NCBI GenBank assembly: GCA_015057005.1
Contig: SVFF01000001.1
Span: forward strand, 248,001 to 312,000
Length of the DNA stretch: 64,000 nucleotides
Source of the DNA: Lachnospiraceae bacterium
GTDB lineage: Bacteria; Bacillota; Clostridia; Lachnospirales; Lachnospiraceae
Direction of reading: 5' to 3'
The translations under genes were made by a program, and so were the position numbers. Below the pieces are notes generated by a model. It made no database searches, was not told where the DNA came from, and saw only the letters and a program-made list of their open reading frames with translations. Below, one piece after another: positions 29,201 through 37,440 of the stretch. Positions within the stretch are counted from its first letter, which is position 1. Each line of letters opens with the position of its first letter.

Positions 29201-30129
29201 GCGGAAGCAAGTACTTCACCGGTGGAAGGATCCACAACATCTGCTGCAAGAATCTGGTGTCTGATTCTGTTCTTCAGAGCCAGCTTCTTATTGAATTTAT
29301 ATCTACCAACCTTGGCCAAATCGTATCTTCTGGGGTCGAAGAACATGGCATTGATCAGGCTCTCTGCACTTTCAACGCTCAAAGGCTCGCCTGGACGGAT
29401 CTTTTTGTATAACTCTAACAGACCCTCCTGATAATTCTCAGCAGTGTCCTTTGCAAAGCTTGCCTCGATCTTGGGTTCATCACCAAACACTTCGCGGATC
29501 TCATCGTTGGTGCCGATACCAAGTGCACGGATCAATACAGTAATGGGAACTTTACGGGTTCTGTCTACACGCACGTAGAAAATATCATTAGAATCCGTCT
29601 CGTACTCCAGCCAAGCACCGCGGTTAGGGATTACGGTAGAGGAGAAAAGTCTCTTACCGATCTTATCATGGCCGATAGCATAGTAGATACCGGGAGAACG
29701 AACCAACTGGCTAACGATTACACGCTCTGCACCGTTGATCACAAAAGTACCGGTCTCTGTCATCAGAGGCAGGTCGCCCATGAATATCTCGTGCTCACTG
29801 ATCTCTTCTTTTTCCTTATTATAAAGGCGAATTTTTACCTTTAAAGGTGCTGCATAGGTAGCATCTCTTTCTTTACATTCTTCAATAGAATATTTTACAT
29901 CGTTTTTGCACAATTCAAAGTCTACGAACTCAAGACTTAAAGAGCCACTGTAATCAGCGATGGGAGAGATATCGTCAAAGACTTCTTTCAAGCCTTCGTC
30001 TAAAAACCACTGATAGGAATCCTTCTGGACTTCGATCAGGTTGGGCATCTCTAAAACCTCTTTTTGTCTTGAATAACTCATACGCGCAACCTTTGTATCG
30101 GCAATAGGACGTATTCTGTTCTTTTCCAT
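26212..30129 (-). CDS. rpoB: RNA polymerase beta subunit
   Basis: A 1305-residue catalytic subunit. The rifampicin-binding region reads [20 protein letters not shown] and [10 protein letters not shown] with wild-type residues, and [11 protein letters not shown] and the C-terminal [18 protein letters not shown] are present. An acidic tail ([20 protein letters not shown]) extends the end and matches the one on rpoC. The start is placed at the ATG eight bases after GGGGTG. Promoter at 30202-30230. Confidence 0.98.
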   Translation of the reverse strand: MEKNRIRPIADTKVARMSYSRQKEVLEMPNLIEVQKDSYQWFLDEGLKEVFDDISPIADYSGSLSLEFVDFELCKNDVKYSIEECKERDATYAAPLKVKIRLYNKEKEEISEHEIFMGDLPLMTETGTFVINGAERVIVSQLVRSPGIYYAIGHDKIGKRLFSSTVIPNRGAWLEYETDSNDIFYVRVDRTRKVPITVLIRALGIGTNDEIREVFGDEPKIEASFAKDTAENYQEGLLELYKKIRPGEPLSVESAESLINAMFFDPRRYDLAKVGRYKFNKKLALKNRIRHQILAADVVDPSTGEVLASAGDKVTAALADTIQNAAVPFVYIQTEERNVKVLSNMMVDITSYVDCNPKELGITEKVYYPVLAQIIEEFGDDAEGLAEAIKKNAYELVPKHITKEDIIASINYNMHLEYGLGNDDDIDHLGNRRIRAVGELLQNQYRIGLSRMERVVRERMTTHDAEDISPQSLINIKPVTAAVKEFFGSSQLSQFMDQNNPLGELTHKRRLSALGPGGLSRDRAGFEVRDVHYSHYGRMCPIETPEGPNIGLINSLASYARINEYGFVEAPYRVIDKTDAANPRVTEEVVYMTADEEDNYHVAQANEALDAEGHFVRKTVSGRYREETQEYPKTMFDYMDVSPKMVFSVATALIPFLENDDANRALMGSNMQRQAVPLLTTEAPVVGTGMEVKAAVDSGVCVVAKKAGTITYASSNMIRMTCDDGEKVEYHLTKFSRSNQSNCYNQRPIVQKGMHVEAGQVIADGPSTSMGELALGKNPLIGFMTWEGYNYEDAVLLSERLVQDDVYTSVHIEEYEAEARDTKLGPEEITRDVPGVGDDALKDLDDRGIIRIGAEVRAGDILVGKVTPKGETELTAEERLLRAIFGEKAREVRDTSLKVPHGEYGIVVDAKVFTRENSDELSPGVNMAVRIYIAQKRKISVGDKMAGRHGNKGVVSRVLPVEDMPYLPNGRPLDIVLNPLGVPSRMNIGQVLEIHLSLAARALGFNVATPVFDGANEKDIMDTLDLANDYVNLPFDAAEAKERAEKEGVAYDESAPTFASLHEEELLPEVMQYLSENRDHRKVWEGVPISRDGKVRLRDGRTGEYFDGPVTIGHMHYLKLHHLVDDKIHARSTGPYSLVTQQPLGGKAQFGGQRFGEMEVWALEAYGASYTLQEILTVKSDDVVGRVKTYEAIIKGDNIPESGIPESFKVLLKELQALGLDVRVLREDNTEVELMETIDYGDTDYRYEMEGDRKYDDDYDNNSLSRLGYQTQEFDDASGELVTAEEDFADDFEADFDDSYEDEEF

Positions 30130-30187
30130 TGACACTTCACCCCGTTCTTTCAGATTTAAAGCCTAGTTTTAAGCATAGCATCGCACA

Positions 30188-30230
30188 ATAGTGCACTATC
30201 CAATATATCACAATATGTTAATGAGGTCAA
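30188..30230 (-). promoter_or_regulatory. rpoBC promoter with start-site palindrome
   Basis: TTGACC (30225-30230) and TATATT (30202-30207) on the minus strand are 17 bp apart. A perfect 12-bp palindrome, ATAGTGCACTAT (30188-30199), lies at the expected transcription start. Confidence 0.75.
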
Positions 30231-30276
30231 GGAAAATTTTTGAAATATTTTAAAAAATATACAAAATTCTCCTCCA

Positions 30277-30480
30277 GTTCCCTCGACGACCGCAGAGAGA
30301 CCGTGCATGCTCGCATGCAAACGGGATCAATGCGGCCGTCGAAGGGAGCGCCGTCTTATGAGCAAAGGGAGCCGCGCAGCGGCGGAAAGCACCGAAGGTG
30401 CGACTTTGCGAATGGCGCGGTGGGAACTGGGCCCGCGGCGGTGGGAACTGGGCCCGCGACGCGGGGGAACCGGGGCAGAT
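30277..30480. repeat. GC-rich palindromic island between rplL and rpoB
   Basis: About 200 bp of much higher GC than the flanks. It contains two 21-bp tandem copies of CGGTGGGAACTGGGCCCGCG+1 (30418-30438, 30439-30459; 20 of 21 identical). It also holds small hairpins (GCATGC-TC-GCATGC, GCCGC-GCA-GCGGC, GCACC-GAA-GGTGC) and long outer arms around CGACGACCGCA and TGCGGCCGTCG. The ORFs in the track here are artefacts of composition. No protein is evident. Confidence 0.65.
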
Positions 30481-30514
30481 GCGACGCGATTCCTCACACG
30501 TCACACCGACATAG

Positions 30515-30550
30515 AAAAAGCAGCTCCCACATTTCAGCGGGAACTGCTTT
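30515..30550 (-). terminator. Terminator of rplJL
   Basis: On the minus strand AAAGCAGTTCCCGC pairs with GTGGGAGCTGCTTT, followed by TTC. It separates rplL from rpoB. Confidence 0.8.
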
Positions 30551-30578
30551 AAAATTTCACTATTAAGCGGGAGCTTGA

Positions 30579-30950
30579 TTACTTCAGAGTAACCTTTGCG
30601 CCAACTTCCTCGAGTTTCTTCTTCAGCTCTTCAGCCTCATCCTTGGAGATACCCTCTTTCAGAACCTTAGGAGCGCCGTCTACAACGTCCTTAGCTTCCT
30701 TCAGACCAAGGCCGGTTACTTCACGAACAACCTTGATAACCTTAACCTTCTCGGAACCAACCTCGGTCAGTTCTACGTCGAACTCGGTCTTCTCTTCAAC
30801 CTCTGCTGCAGGGCCAGCTGCTGCAACTACAACACCTGCTGCTGCGGATACGCCGAACTCTTCTTCACAAGCTTTTACAAGATCATTTAATTCTAATACA
30901 GTTAACTCTTTGATAGCATCAATAAGTTCCTGAGCTGTTAATTTAGCCAT
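30579..30950 (-). CDS. rplL: 50S ribosomal protein L7/L12
   Basis: A 123-residue stalk protein that recruits translational GTPases. It has the N-terminal dimerisation helices ([20 protein letters not shown]), the alanine-rich hinge ([20 protein letters not shown]) and the C-terminal factor-binding domain ([20 protein letters not shown]). The start is at the ATG of MAKLTAQ after GGAGGAAATTAAA. The track's start five codons earlier is inside the ribosome binding site. Confidence 0.98.
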   Translation of the reverse strand: MAKLTAQELIDAIKELTVLELNDLVKACEEEFGVSAAAGVVVAAAGPAAEVEEKTEFDVELTEVGSEKVKVIKVVREVTGLGLKEAKDVVDGAPKVLKEGISKDEAEELKKKLEEVGAKVTLK

Positions 30951-31101
30951 TTTAATTTCCTCCATTATTGAAATAATTTTTCTTTGTTTGTTTCATTTTG
31001 TTTTTCTTTTTTGTTCAAGTGTCTTTACCACTTGATGGCTGTATCTGCATCGATACGACCTCTTACGTATGCTTTGCACACGCTTAACTTGCTGTACACA
31101 C

Positions 31102-31602
31102 TTATTCTGCTACAGCCTCGCCATCCTTCTCTGCGATCTGCTTCAGGACGCGAGCAAAATTGGTGATAGGGCTCTGCATGCTGCCAAGCAGTCTGCCGAT
31201 AAGCACTTCTCTGGAAGGGATGTTTGCGATTGCTTCCATACCCTTTGCATCGTATACAGTGCCTTCAACAACACCAGCCTTGATTTCCAGCTTGTTAGCC
31301 TTCTTTGCGAACTCAGCCAGTACTCTTGCAGGAGCAGTTGCATCCTCGCTGCAGTAAGCCATTGCGCTGGGACCGTTCAAGAAAGGTGCCAGTCCCTCGA
31401 ACTCAGTACCCTTGAACGCGAAGTTCATCATGGTGTTCTTGTAAACCTTGTAGGAAACTCCTGCCTCACGTAATTTCTTACGCAGCTCGGTATCCTGCTC
31501 TACAGTAAGTCCACGGTAATCAACCAAAACTACGGACTGAGCATTTGCAATACCTGCAGAAATCTCTGCTACAACAGGCTGTTTCAATTCAACCTTTGCC
31601 AT
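31102..31602 (-). CDS. rplJ: 50S ribosomal protein L10
   Basis: A 166-residue stalk base protein. The RNA-binding N-terminal domain (VLVDYRGLTVEQDTELRKKL) is followed by the C-terminal helix that holds L7/L12 dimers. AGGAGG precedes the ATG. A structured leader with an attenuator-like hairpin precedes the gene, consistent with feedback by L10(L12)4. Confidence 0.97.
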   Translation of the reverse strand: MAKVELKQPVVAEISAGIANAQSVVLVDYRGLTVEQDTELRKKLREAGVSYKVYKNTMMNFAFKGTEFEGLAPFLNGPSAMAYCSEDATAPARVLAEFAKKANKLEIKAGVVEGTVYDAKGMEAIANIPSREVLIGRLLGSMQSPITNFARVLKQIAEKDGEAVAE

Positions 31603-31662
31603 TTTTTTACCTCCTTTTAGATTGTTTTAGAACTATCGTTCTGCCGAAAGGAGCTTGTGATA

Positions 31663-31697
31663 TAAAAAAAGCCTCCTGGAAGACAGGAAGGCAAAAA
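31663..31697 (-). terminator. Attenuator-like terminator in the rplJ leader
   Basis: On the minus strand GCCTTCCTG / CAGGAGGC (one bulge) is followed by seven Ts. It lies between the leader RNA and the rplJ ribosome binding site, so it could stop transcription early. Confidence 0.8.
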
Positions 31698-31825
31698 GTC
31701 ATCATGCAAACTCTTCTCCTCGGTAGGCGGTAAATCCTCTTACGACTGCTTACGCAGACACCTACTGTCTTCGGCAATATTGCTGTGCAATATATTGTCT
31801 CGCAGCTTTACAGCTGTTTCAACCT
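31698..31825 (-). ncRNA. Ribosomal protein L10 leader
   Basis: The leader RNA contains the characteristic elements of the L10 leader family: CCGAAGACAGTAGGTG and CGCCTACCGAGGAGA on the minus strand, which pair with each other (GTAGGTG / CGCCTAC). Its position directly upstream of rplJ-rplL matches its role as the L10(L12)4 binding site for feedback control. Boundaries are approximate. Confidence 0.8.
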
Positions 31826-31830
31826 TTGTG

Positions 31831-31859
31831 ATGATACCATAGAGGGATGCACATGTCAA
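31831..31859 (-). promoter_or_regulatory. Promoter of rplJL
   Basis: TTGACA and TATCAT on the minus strand are 17 bp apart, directly before the L10 leader. Confidence 0.75.
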
Positions 31860-31882
31860 CCCCTATATGGATTTTTTATTGA

Positions 31883-31909
31883 CAGCTTCCGGAAATACTC
31901 CGGAAGCTG
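31883..31909 (-). terminator. Stem-loop after rplA
   Basis: CAGCTTCCGGA / TCCGGAAGCTG form an 11-bp stem just after the rplA stop codon. The T-tract is poor on this strand, so it may be a processing or partial termination site. Confidence 0.5.
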
Positions 31910-31934
31910 CATCAATCATTCTTTTTTACTAAGA

Positions 31935-32624
31935 TTAGAACTTAGCAACGCTTACCTTTACGCCAGGACCCATGGTGCTGGTCAGGGTAATGCTTCTCAG
32001 GTACTGACCCTTTAATGCGCTGGGCTTAGCCTTAACGATAGCATCCATCAGTGCATTGAAGTTCTCCTGCAGAGCCTCTTCGGTGAAGGAAGCCTTACCT
32101 ACGGGAACATGCACGATGTTGGTCTTGTCAAGTCTGTACTCAATCTTACCAGCCTTGATATCAGCGATAGCCTTGGTAACATCCATGGTTACGGTACCGG
32201 CCTTGGGGTTAGGCATTAAGCCCTTAGGTCCCAGAACCTTACCCAGACGACCAACAACACCCATCATATCAGGGGTAGCTACTACTACATCGAAATCAAG
32301 CCAGCCGTCGTTCTGGATCTTGGGGATCAGTTCGTCACCGCCAACATAGTCAGCGCCTGCTGCCATAGCCTCATCAAGCTTAGCACCCTTAGCGAATACC
32401 AGAACCTTAACGGTCTTACCGGTTCCGTTAGGCAGCACTACTGCACCACGGATCTGCTGATCAGCGTGACGTCCGTCACAACCGGTTCTGATGTGTACTT
32501 CAATAGTCTCGTCAAATTTTGCAACTGCAGTCTTCTTTACCAGAGCGATTGCATCTGCGGGCTCGTAGGCAACGGTACGGTCTACAAGCTTTGCCACTTC
32601 GGCATATTTCTTACCATGTTTCAT
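31935..32624 (-). CDS. rplA: 50S ribosomal protein L1
   Basis: A 229-residue 23S rRNA-binding protein of the mobile L1 stalk. The family pattern is clear ([30 protein letters not shown], ending [15 protein letters not shown]). AGGAGG precedes the ATG. It follows rplK by 57 bp. Confidence 0.98.
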   Translation of the reverse strand: MKHGKKYAEVAKLVDRTVAYEPADAIALVKKTAVAKFDETIEVHIRTGCDGRHADQQIRGAVVLPNGTGKTVKVLVFAKGAKLDEAMAAGADYVGGDELIPKIQNDGWLDFDVVVATPDMMGVVGRLGKVLGPKGLMPNPKAGTVTMDVTKAIADIKAGKIEYRLDKTNIVHVPVGKASFTEEALQENFNALMDAIVKAKPSALKGQYLRSITLTSTMGPGVKVSVAKF

Positions 32625-32681
32625 TATTTTTACCTCCTAGGTTCCAGCGACAATTTTGCAATTGTCTCCCAATCATGTTAA

Positions 32682-33107
32682 TTAATCTTCTACAACAATA
32701 CCCATACTTCTTGCAGTACCAGCGATCATGCTCATAGCTGCTTCAAGACTTGCTGCGTTCAGGTCAGGCATCTTCATCTCAGCGATCTCCTGAACCTTTG
32801 CCTTGGAAATGGTAGCAACCTTAGTCTTGTTAGGAACACCTGAACCGGACTTAATGTTGCAAGCTTTCTTTAACAGTACTGCTGCAGGGGGAGTCTTAGT
32901 AATGAAACTGAAAGATCTGTCTGCATATACAGTGATAACTACGGGGATGATAACGTCACCCTTGTCTGCTGTTCTTGCATTGAACTCTTTGGTGAACTGA
33001 ACGATGTTAACACCATGCTGTCCAAGTGCAGGACCAACGGGGGGAGCCGGTGTAGCTTTGCCGGCGGGAATCTGTAATTTGATATAACCTGTTACTTTCT
33101 TTGCCAT
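32682..33107 (-). CDS. rplK: 50S ribosomal protein L11
   Basis: A 141-residue protein of the GTPase-associated centre. The start is the ATG of [12 protein letters not shown] after AGGAGGTGCCACA. The track start, 52 codons upstream, is an open extension into the leader. The proline-rich [16 protein letters not shown] and the rRNA-binding C-terminal domain are present. The 214-bp leader holds hairpins, for example GGAATAC-CTCC-GTATTCC at 33167-33184, and could carry the L1 feedback site; that is inference. Confidence 0.97.
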   Translation of the reverse strand: MAKKVTGYIKLQIPAGKATPAPPVGPALGQHGVNIVQFTKEFNARTADKGDVIIPVVITVYADRSFSFITKTPPAAVLLKKACNIKSGSGVPNKTKVATISKAKVQEIAEMKMPDLNAASLEAAMSMIAGTARSMGIVVED

Positions 33108-33321
33108 TGTGGCACCTCCTATAATGTGGTAAATCGGCGCAGGCGCTTTTTGCTCCTGCTCCCACTGGAATACCTCCGTATTCCTTTGTGCTGCCAGGGC
33201 ATCTGCCCTATATGTACCCTTCTTTGTCTTCCCGGAATATTCTTCCGCATCCGACGGGCACATTCTATTTCATCCAACATTTAATGCCGGAAAAAATATA
33301 CTTTTTTAGAATCTTCTCAAA

Positions 33322-33840
33322 TTAGAATTTTCTTACTTCTGCGAAGCTGATTTCAACAGGAGTCTCTCTGCCGAACATCTCAACGTTAATAGTAGCAGTC
33401 TGCTTGTTAAAGTCAAGCTTCTGAACCACACCGATGGTGTCTTTCCAAACGCCTGCCACAACAGCAATACTGTCACCTTCCACAAAGTCAATGGAAACAT
33501 TGTCGGTCTTGATGCCCAAAGGCTTCATTTCAGCTTCAGTAAGTGGAACCGGCTTACTTCCCGGTCCTACGAATCCGGTCACGCCGCGGGTGTTACGAAC
33601 AACATACCAGGTGTCGTCGTTCATCTCCATATTCAGAAGCACATAACCGGGGAACATTTTCTTGGGAACAGTCTTTTTCACACCGTTCTTCAGTTCAACC
33701 ACATCCTGCATGGGGACTCTGACTTCCAGAATCTGTTCTGCCAGATGCTTGTTGTTCTCGATTGTCTTCTCAATATTGGCTTTGACCTTGTTCTCATATC
33801 CTGAATAGGTATGCACTACATACCATTTCGCCTCTGCCAT
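33322..33840 (-). CDS. nusG: Transcription elongation/antitermination factor NusG
   Basis: A 172-residue factor that binds the RNA polymerase clamp. The NGN domain (WYVVHTYSGYENKVKANIEK, MFPGYVLLNMEM) is followed by the KOW domain (GDSIAVVAGVWKDTIGVVQK). A GAGGGTG sequence precedes the ATG. It lies between secE and rplK in the standard order. Confidence 0.97.
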   Translation of the reverse strand: MAEAKWYVVHTYSGYENKVKANIEKTIENNKHLAEQILEVRVPMQDVVELKNGVKKTVPKKMFPGYVLLNMEMNDDTWYVVRNTRGVTGFVGPGSKPVPLTEAEMKPLGIKTDNVSIDFVEGDSIAVVAGVWKDTIGVVQKLDFNKQTATINVEMFGRETPVEISFAEVRKF

Positions 33841-33889
33841 ACAATCACCCTCACTCTATAATAGATGTTATAACCTCAGTGCTGCCTAA

Positions 33890-34093
33890 TTATAATGAGG
33901 TCAAGAAATTCACGCCATACTGAATGAAATAATCCAATATTGCAATCAGAATTCCCACTGCAACTGATATTGTAACAACCACTACGGACTGCTTAAAAGT
34001 GGTCTTCTTGTCTGGCCATATAATTTTTTTAAACTCAGCCTTCACACCCTTGAAATAATTGGGGCGCTTCTGCTTTTCGGTGGAATTTGCCAT
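33890..34093 (-). CDS. secE: Preprotein translocase subunit SecE
   Basis: A 67-residue single-span membrane protein of the SecYEG channel. It has the conserved amphipathic segment (GVKAEFKKIIWPDKKTT) and one C-terminal membrane helix (VVVVTISVAVGILIAILDYF). The start is the ATG of MANSTEKQ after GGAGG. The track start nine codons earlier overlaps the binding site. Confidence 0.95.
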   Translation of the reverse strand: MANSTEKQKRPNYFKGVKAEFKKIIWPDKKTTFKQSVVVVTISVAVGILIAILDYFIQYGVNFLTSL

Positions 34094-34138
34094 TTTGACC
34101 TCCAAAATATAGACATCCAATAGTTACAAACCGGTTAA

Positions 34139-34288
34139 TTATTTGGTTTCCTTGTGAGTTGTGTGAGTCTTGCAGAATCTACAATATTTCTTGGTCTCCA
34201 TTCTGTCAGGATGAGCCTTCTTATCCTTGGTAGTATTGTAGTTACGCTGTTTGCACTCGGTACATGCCAAAGTAATTCTTGTACGCAT
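34139..34288 (-). CDS. rpmG: 50S ribosomal protein L33 (zinc-binding form)
   Basis: A 49-residue ribosomal protein missing from the ORF track: [20 protein letters not shown], continuing to [16 protein letters not shown]. Two C-x-x-C pairs (C9/C12 and C36/C39) mark the zinc-containing form. GGAGG precedes the ATG. It is the first gene of the rpmG-secE-nusG-rplK-rplA group. Confidence 0.95.
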   Translation of the reverse strand: MRTRITLACTECKQRNYNTTKDKKAHPDRMETKKYCRFCKTHTTHKETK

Positions 34289-34363
34289 TTGTCTACCTCC
34301 ATATGTTTTCCATTAACTAATTTTAAGCATAAAAAAAAGACCTAAATCTTATCTCGCTTGACT

Positions 34364-34392
34364 ACTATATCATAAAGCAGGCCGCGCGTCAA
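34364..34392 (-). promoter_or_regulatory. Promoter of the rpmG-secE-nusG operon
   Basis: TTGACG-17 bp-TATAGT on the minus strand, 75 bp before the rpmG start codon. The rest of the 34289-34547 gap shows no gene. Confidence 0.8.
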
Positions 34393-34547
34393 TAGTTTTT
34401 TCTGCGGTTTTCGCGGCAATTTGCAATGGTTTTGCCCCCGGCGCCCTTGAAAAAAGTCTCTTTTATCGGTATAGTTATTATATTATTTAAAATCATATCA
34501 CAGTTTTCGTGTTTCATGCAACCAATTTCAGGAGGTTATATTATATT

Positions 34548-35933
34548 ATGAACATTCTCGTTTTGAACGGAAGCCCTAAAGGCGAATACAGCATCACCCT
34601 GCAGACCGTGCGTTTTCTGGAGCTTTTGCACCCCGAACACCATTTTGAAATTCTGCATGTAGGGCAGCGCATCAAGGCATTGGAGAGAGATTTTTCCCCA
34701 GCATGTACAGCGCTGGAAAGAGCAGACCTGCTGCTGTTCTCCTACCCCGTATACACTTTTATCGCCCCATATCAGCTTCACCGCTTTATAGAATTATTAA
34801 AAGACTCCGGCATTTCCCTGGCAGGACGCTTTGCCACCCAGCTTACCACTTCCAAGCATTTCTACGATGTGACCGCTCACCGCTATATTCAGGACAATTG
34901 CCAGGATTTGGGCATGAAGTTTATCAGAGGACTGTCTGCAGACATGGATGACCTGACCACCGAAAAAGGACAGCAGGAGGCCAAAGACTTCTTCCGGCAT
35001 GTCTGCTGGTCCATGGAACAGGACTACTATGAGCCGCTGCCGGTGCCTGCCCCAAAAACCACTCCGGTGCCTGTGGAAGTACCTTCCGGCACAGAAACCG
35101 TTTTCAGCGCACCCCCTGCCGGCATTTCTCACACAACCACAGCTAAAACAGGTGACGTAGTGATCGTAACAGACTGCCGCCCCGAAGACAGCCAGCTACA
35201 AGATATGATTACACGTTTTCAGGCTGTTCTCCCCCTCAAGACCAGGGTCATCAACATCCGTGAATATCCTTTTATCGGCGGATGCCTGGGATGTTTTAAC
35301 TGCGCCGCGGACGGCAAGTGTATCTACAGGGACGGCTTTGACGAATTCCTGCGGAGCCGGATCCAGACTGCTCAGGCCATCGTCTACGCCTTCACCATTT
35401 CCGACCATTCCATGGGAGCTGCTTTTAAGCTCTACGACGACAGACAGTTCTGCAACGGTCACCGCACTGTGGTCATGGGTATGCCTGTGGGCTATCTGGT
35501 CAGCGGCAGCTACAGCCGGGAGTTCAATCTGCAAATGATCATCGAAGGCCGGGCTCAGGTAGGCAGCAATTTCCTGGCCGGAGTAGCCACCGACGAAAAG
35601 GATCCCAACGGCGAGATCGATCGCATGGCTCAAACTCTCACCTATGCACTGGAACACACTTATCAGCCTCCCCAGAATTTTTATGGTATCGGCGGTATGA
35701 AGATCTTCCGGGATCTGATCTGGCTGATGCAGGGTATGATGAGAGCCGACCACAAATTCTACAAAGCCCACGGTCAATATGATTTTCCCCAGAAGAACAG
35801 AGGCACTATGTTAAAAATGTATCTGGTGGGCAGCCTGCTTGCCAATCCCAAACTGAAGGCCAAGATCGGAAATAAAATGAACGAAGGAATGATCGCCCCC
35901 TACAAGAAGGTGCTGGACAAAGTCTCCAAATAA
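34548..35933 (+). CDS. Two-domain flavodoxin-fold NAD(P)H:FMN oxidoreductase
   Basis: A 461-residue fusion of two flavodoxin-like FMN reductase domains. The first (residues 1-165) opens MNILVLNGSPKGEYSITL, a classic FMN-binding loop. The second (from about residue 205) opens DVVIVTDCRPEDSQLQD and carries GGCLGCFNCAADGKC, a cysteine-rich motif common in iron-sulfur flavoproteins and related FMN reductases. A proline-rich linker (PVPAPKTTPVPVEVPSGTET) joins them. The P-loop of the second domain is degenerate. The start is the ATG after GGAGGT, 13 codons into the track ORF. Role: probable redox enzyme of anaerobic metabolism, electron acceptor unknown. Confidence 0.75.
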   Translation: MNILVLNGSPKGEYSITLQTVRFLELLHPEHHFEILHVGQRIKALERDFSPACTALERADLLLFSYPVYTFIAPYQLHRFIELLKDSGISLAGRFATQLTTSKHFYDVTAHRYIQDNCQDLGMKFIRGLSADMDDLTTEKGQQEAKDFFRHVCWSMEQDYYEPLPVPAPKTTPVPVEVPSGTETVFSAPPAGISHTTTAKTGDVVIVTDCRPEDSQLQDMITRFQAVLPLKTRVINIREYPFIGGCLGCFNCAADGKCIYRDGFDEFLRSRIQTAQAIVYAFTISDHSMGAAFKLYDDRQFCNGHRTVVMGMPVGYLVSGSYSREFNLQMIIEGRAQVGSNFLAGVATDEKDPNGEIDRMAQTLTYALEHTYQPPQNFYGIGGMKIFRDLIWLMQGMMRADHKFYKAHGQYDFPQKNRGTMLKMYLVGSLLANPKLKAKIGNKMNEGMIAPYKKVLDKVSK

Positions 35934-35937
35934 AGGT

Positions 35938-36297
35938 TCATCCCTCACTCTTTGCCCGTTTCCCTTTCGCCTTGTACTTGTCGATCTGTACGAAATCTTC
36001 CATCAGGTCCAGGATCTTGTCACGGCCCTCCTGGTTCAGCTTCATATAATTTTGCATCACACGATTTTCCAAAATCTGGGCTCCCAAGGTGGCATCCTTC
36101 TCAATAGGAGCGAAATCCACAGGATTCAGATTCAATTTATCACACATTTTAATAACAGTACCGTAGGCCATACCCTCAATGCCACGCTCCAGGGCCGTCA
36201 CCAGCGTGCTGTACGGAATCTTCATCTCCAGAGAAAATTTGCGCACACTGCGGTACTGTTTTAAAATCTCTTTTTTCAGAATTTCTGCTTTCGTCAT
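35938..36297 (-). CDS. Small XRE-like HTH protein
   Basis: A 119-residue protein with a helix-turn-helix resembling XRE/Cro (residues 18-62: FSLEMKIPYSTLVTALERGI) and a helical C-terminal part (YMKLNQEGRDKILDLMEDFV) with a basic end. Such proteins are common single-gene regulators in Firmicutes. GGAGG precedes the ATG. It converges on the flavodoxin-fold gene with only 4 bp between the stop codons. Confidence 0.7.
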   Translation of the reverse strand: MTKAEILKKEILKQYRSVRKFSLEMKIPYSTLVTALERGIEGMAYGTVIKMCDKLNLNPVDFAPIEKDATLGAQILENRVMQNYMKLNQEGRDKILDLMEDFVQIDKYKAKGKRAKSEG

Positions 36298-36434
36298 CTG
36301 TTTTTCCTCCGTATTCGATTTCTGTTTTTTACCAATTCGTCTTTGCCACTAATATACGATTTCCCGCAGTCATTTTCAAGCCAATTCCGGAAATTTAAGA
36401 TTCTTCCCAAATTCTTTAGATACTCTTAATAATC

Positions 36435-37298
36435 TTAATATATCTCCTCAAAATCAGGCATGGGCATCCCGTAAATCTGTACGACCTGCAGCAATTTGCT
36501 GTCAAAAATATCCTTTGGCGTAACGATCAGACCACCATTGCTGTCAATATTATAACCAAAATGCTCATACGCGTACCAGGCCAAATGGGCACAGTGGGTA
36601 CCCGCCAGAGTCCCCGTCTCTTCTGTTACCCCTAAACGTGCCATTACACCGGCCTCCAGCCGATAGGGAATATCCAACAATTCCTGCCCGGCATATTCCC
36701 CAATGGCCGCCCGTTTTTCCCGGTCCGTGTCTTTTAACCGCAGCACCGCAAAAGCAGGATAAGTCTCCCAATGGTCCAGGGAAAACATACCAGATTCCGT
36801 CCCCAGCTGTCTCGCCTCTACTGCCAGACGTTTTTTTGCATCCGCCACAATTGCCACATGGCCATTGCGCCAGACATCTGTATGACAATTAAAAGTAACC
36901 AGAATATCACCATCCTCCACACAGGGAATCAGCGCTTCTTCAGAACCTCTTTCCTCTCTGGTGATCAGCGTATTAGGGGTACAGACCACAGAAACTTCGG
37001 CAAACAACTTCTCCTGCAATTCCAACAGTTCCTCCTGCCGTCCCTCCGCTATCATCGCGTCTACTCCTGCCGGGCTCATACCCGTCTGCTCATAAAGCAG
37101 CTTATATTCCGGAACCGACAACACTAAAAGTCCCGGTCTTTCCAAGATAGGCACAATATTCACCACCGCATACTTGGGAACCGCTCTTGCTCTGCTTTCC
37201 ACTTCCACCCGAAGACTGCGCCAGACCGCCAAACCCAAAAGCACCAGCAGACCCAATACACCCGCCACACGGAATATTTTCTTCCCCTGTCCTCCCAT
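36435..37298 (-). CDS. YiiX/YebB-like NlpC/P60 family cysteine peptidase, membrane-anchored
   Basis: A 287-residue protein with one N-terminal membrane segment (VAGVLGLLVLLGLAVW) and an extracytoplasmic domain of the circularly permuted NlpC/P60 type. The motif histidine is in NGHVAIVADA and the cysteine in GTHCAHLAWYAYEHFG, in the H-then-C order of YiiX-like proteins. These act on peptide or lipid amide or ester bonds; the cell wall or lipids are likely targets. The preceding 100 residues are unassigned. GGAGGG precedes the ATG. Confidence 0.7.
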   Translation of the reverse strand: MGGQGKKIFRVAGVLGLLVLLGLAVWRSLRVEVESRARAVPKYAVVNIVPILERPGLLVLSVPEYKLLYEQTGMSPAGVDAMIAEGRQEELLELQEKLFAEVSVVCTPNTLITREERGSEEALIPCVEDGDILVTFNCHTDVWRNGHVAIVADAKKRLAVEARQLGTESGMFSLDHWETYPAFAVLRLKDTDREKRAAIGEYAGQELLDIPYRLEAGVMARLGVTEETGTLAGTHCAHLAWYAYEHFGYNIDSNGGLIVTPKDIFDSKLLQVVQIYGMPMPDFEEIY

Positions 37299-37363
37299 TT
37301 TCCCTCCGTCTCATAAAAATAATCAGACAGAAGTATTACCGTTTTTTATAACCTATATACAAA

Positions 37364-37405
37364 AAACAGCAGCAACGGTTTCCTTTTAAACCATTACTGC
37401 TGTTT
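37364..37405 (-). terminator. Terminator of carB
   Basis: AAACAGCAGTAATGGTTT / AAACCGTTGCTGCTGTTT on the minus strand (two mismatched positions) is followed by TTTG, 36 bp after the carB stop. Confidence 0.85.
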
Positions 37406-37440
37406 ACGTTTTACTATTTATTGACGGATATCACCCGCAT

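Noticed and set aside
27865-29412. 515-residue plus-strand ORF inside rpoB
   Set aside because: Long antisense shadow of rpoB, with cysteine- and histidine-rich composition and no family match.
30240-30566. ORFs in the GC-rich island
   Set aside because: Composition and arginine/glycine-rich translations match the palindromic repeats, not a protein; no ribosome binding site.
32682-33263. Extended start of rplK
   Set aside because: The 52 extra N-terminal residues have no match to L11 and the ATG at 33107 has a perfect AGGAGG.
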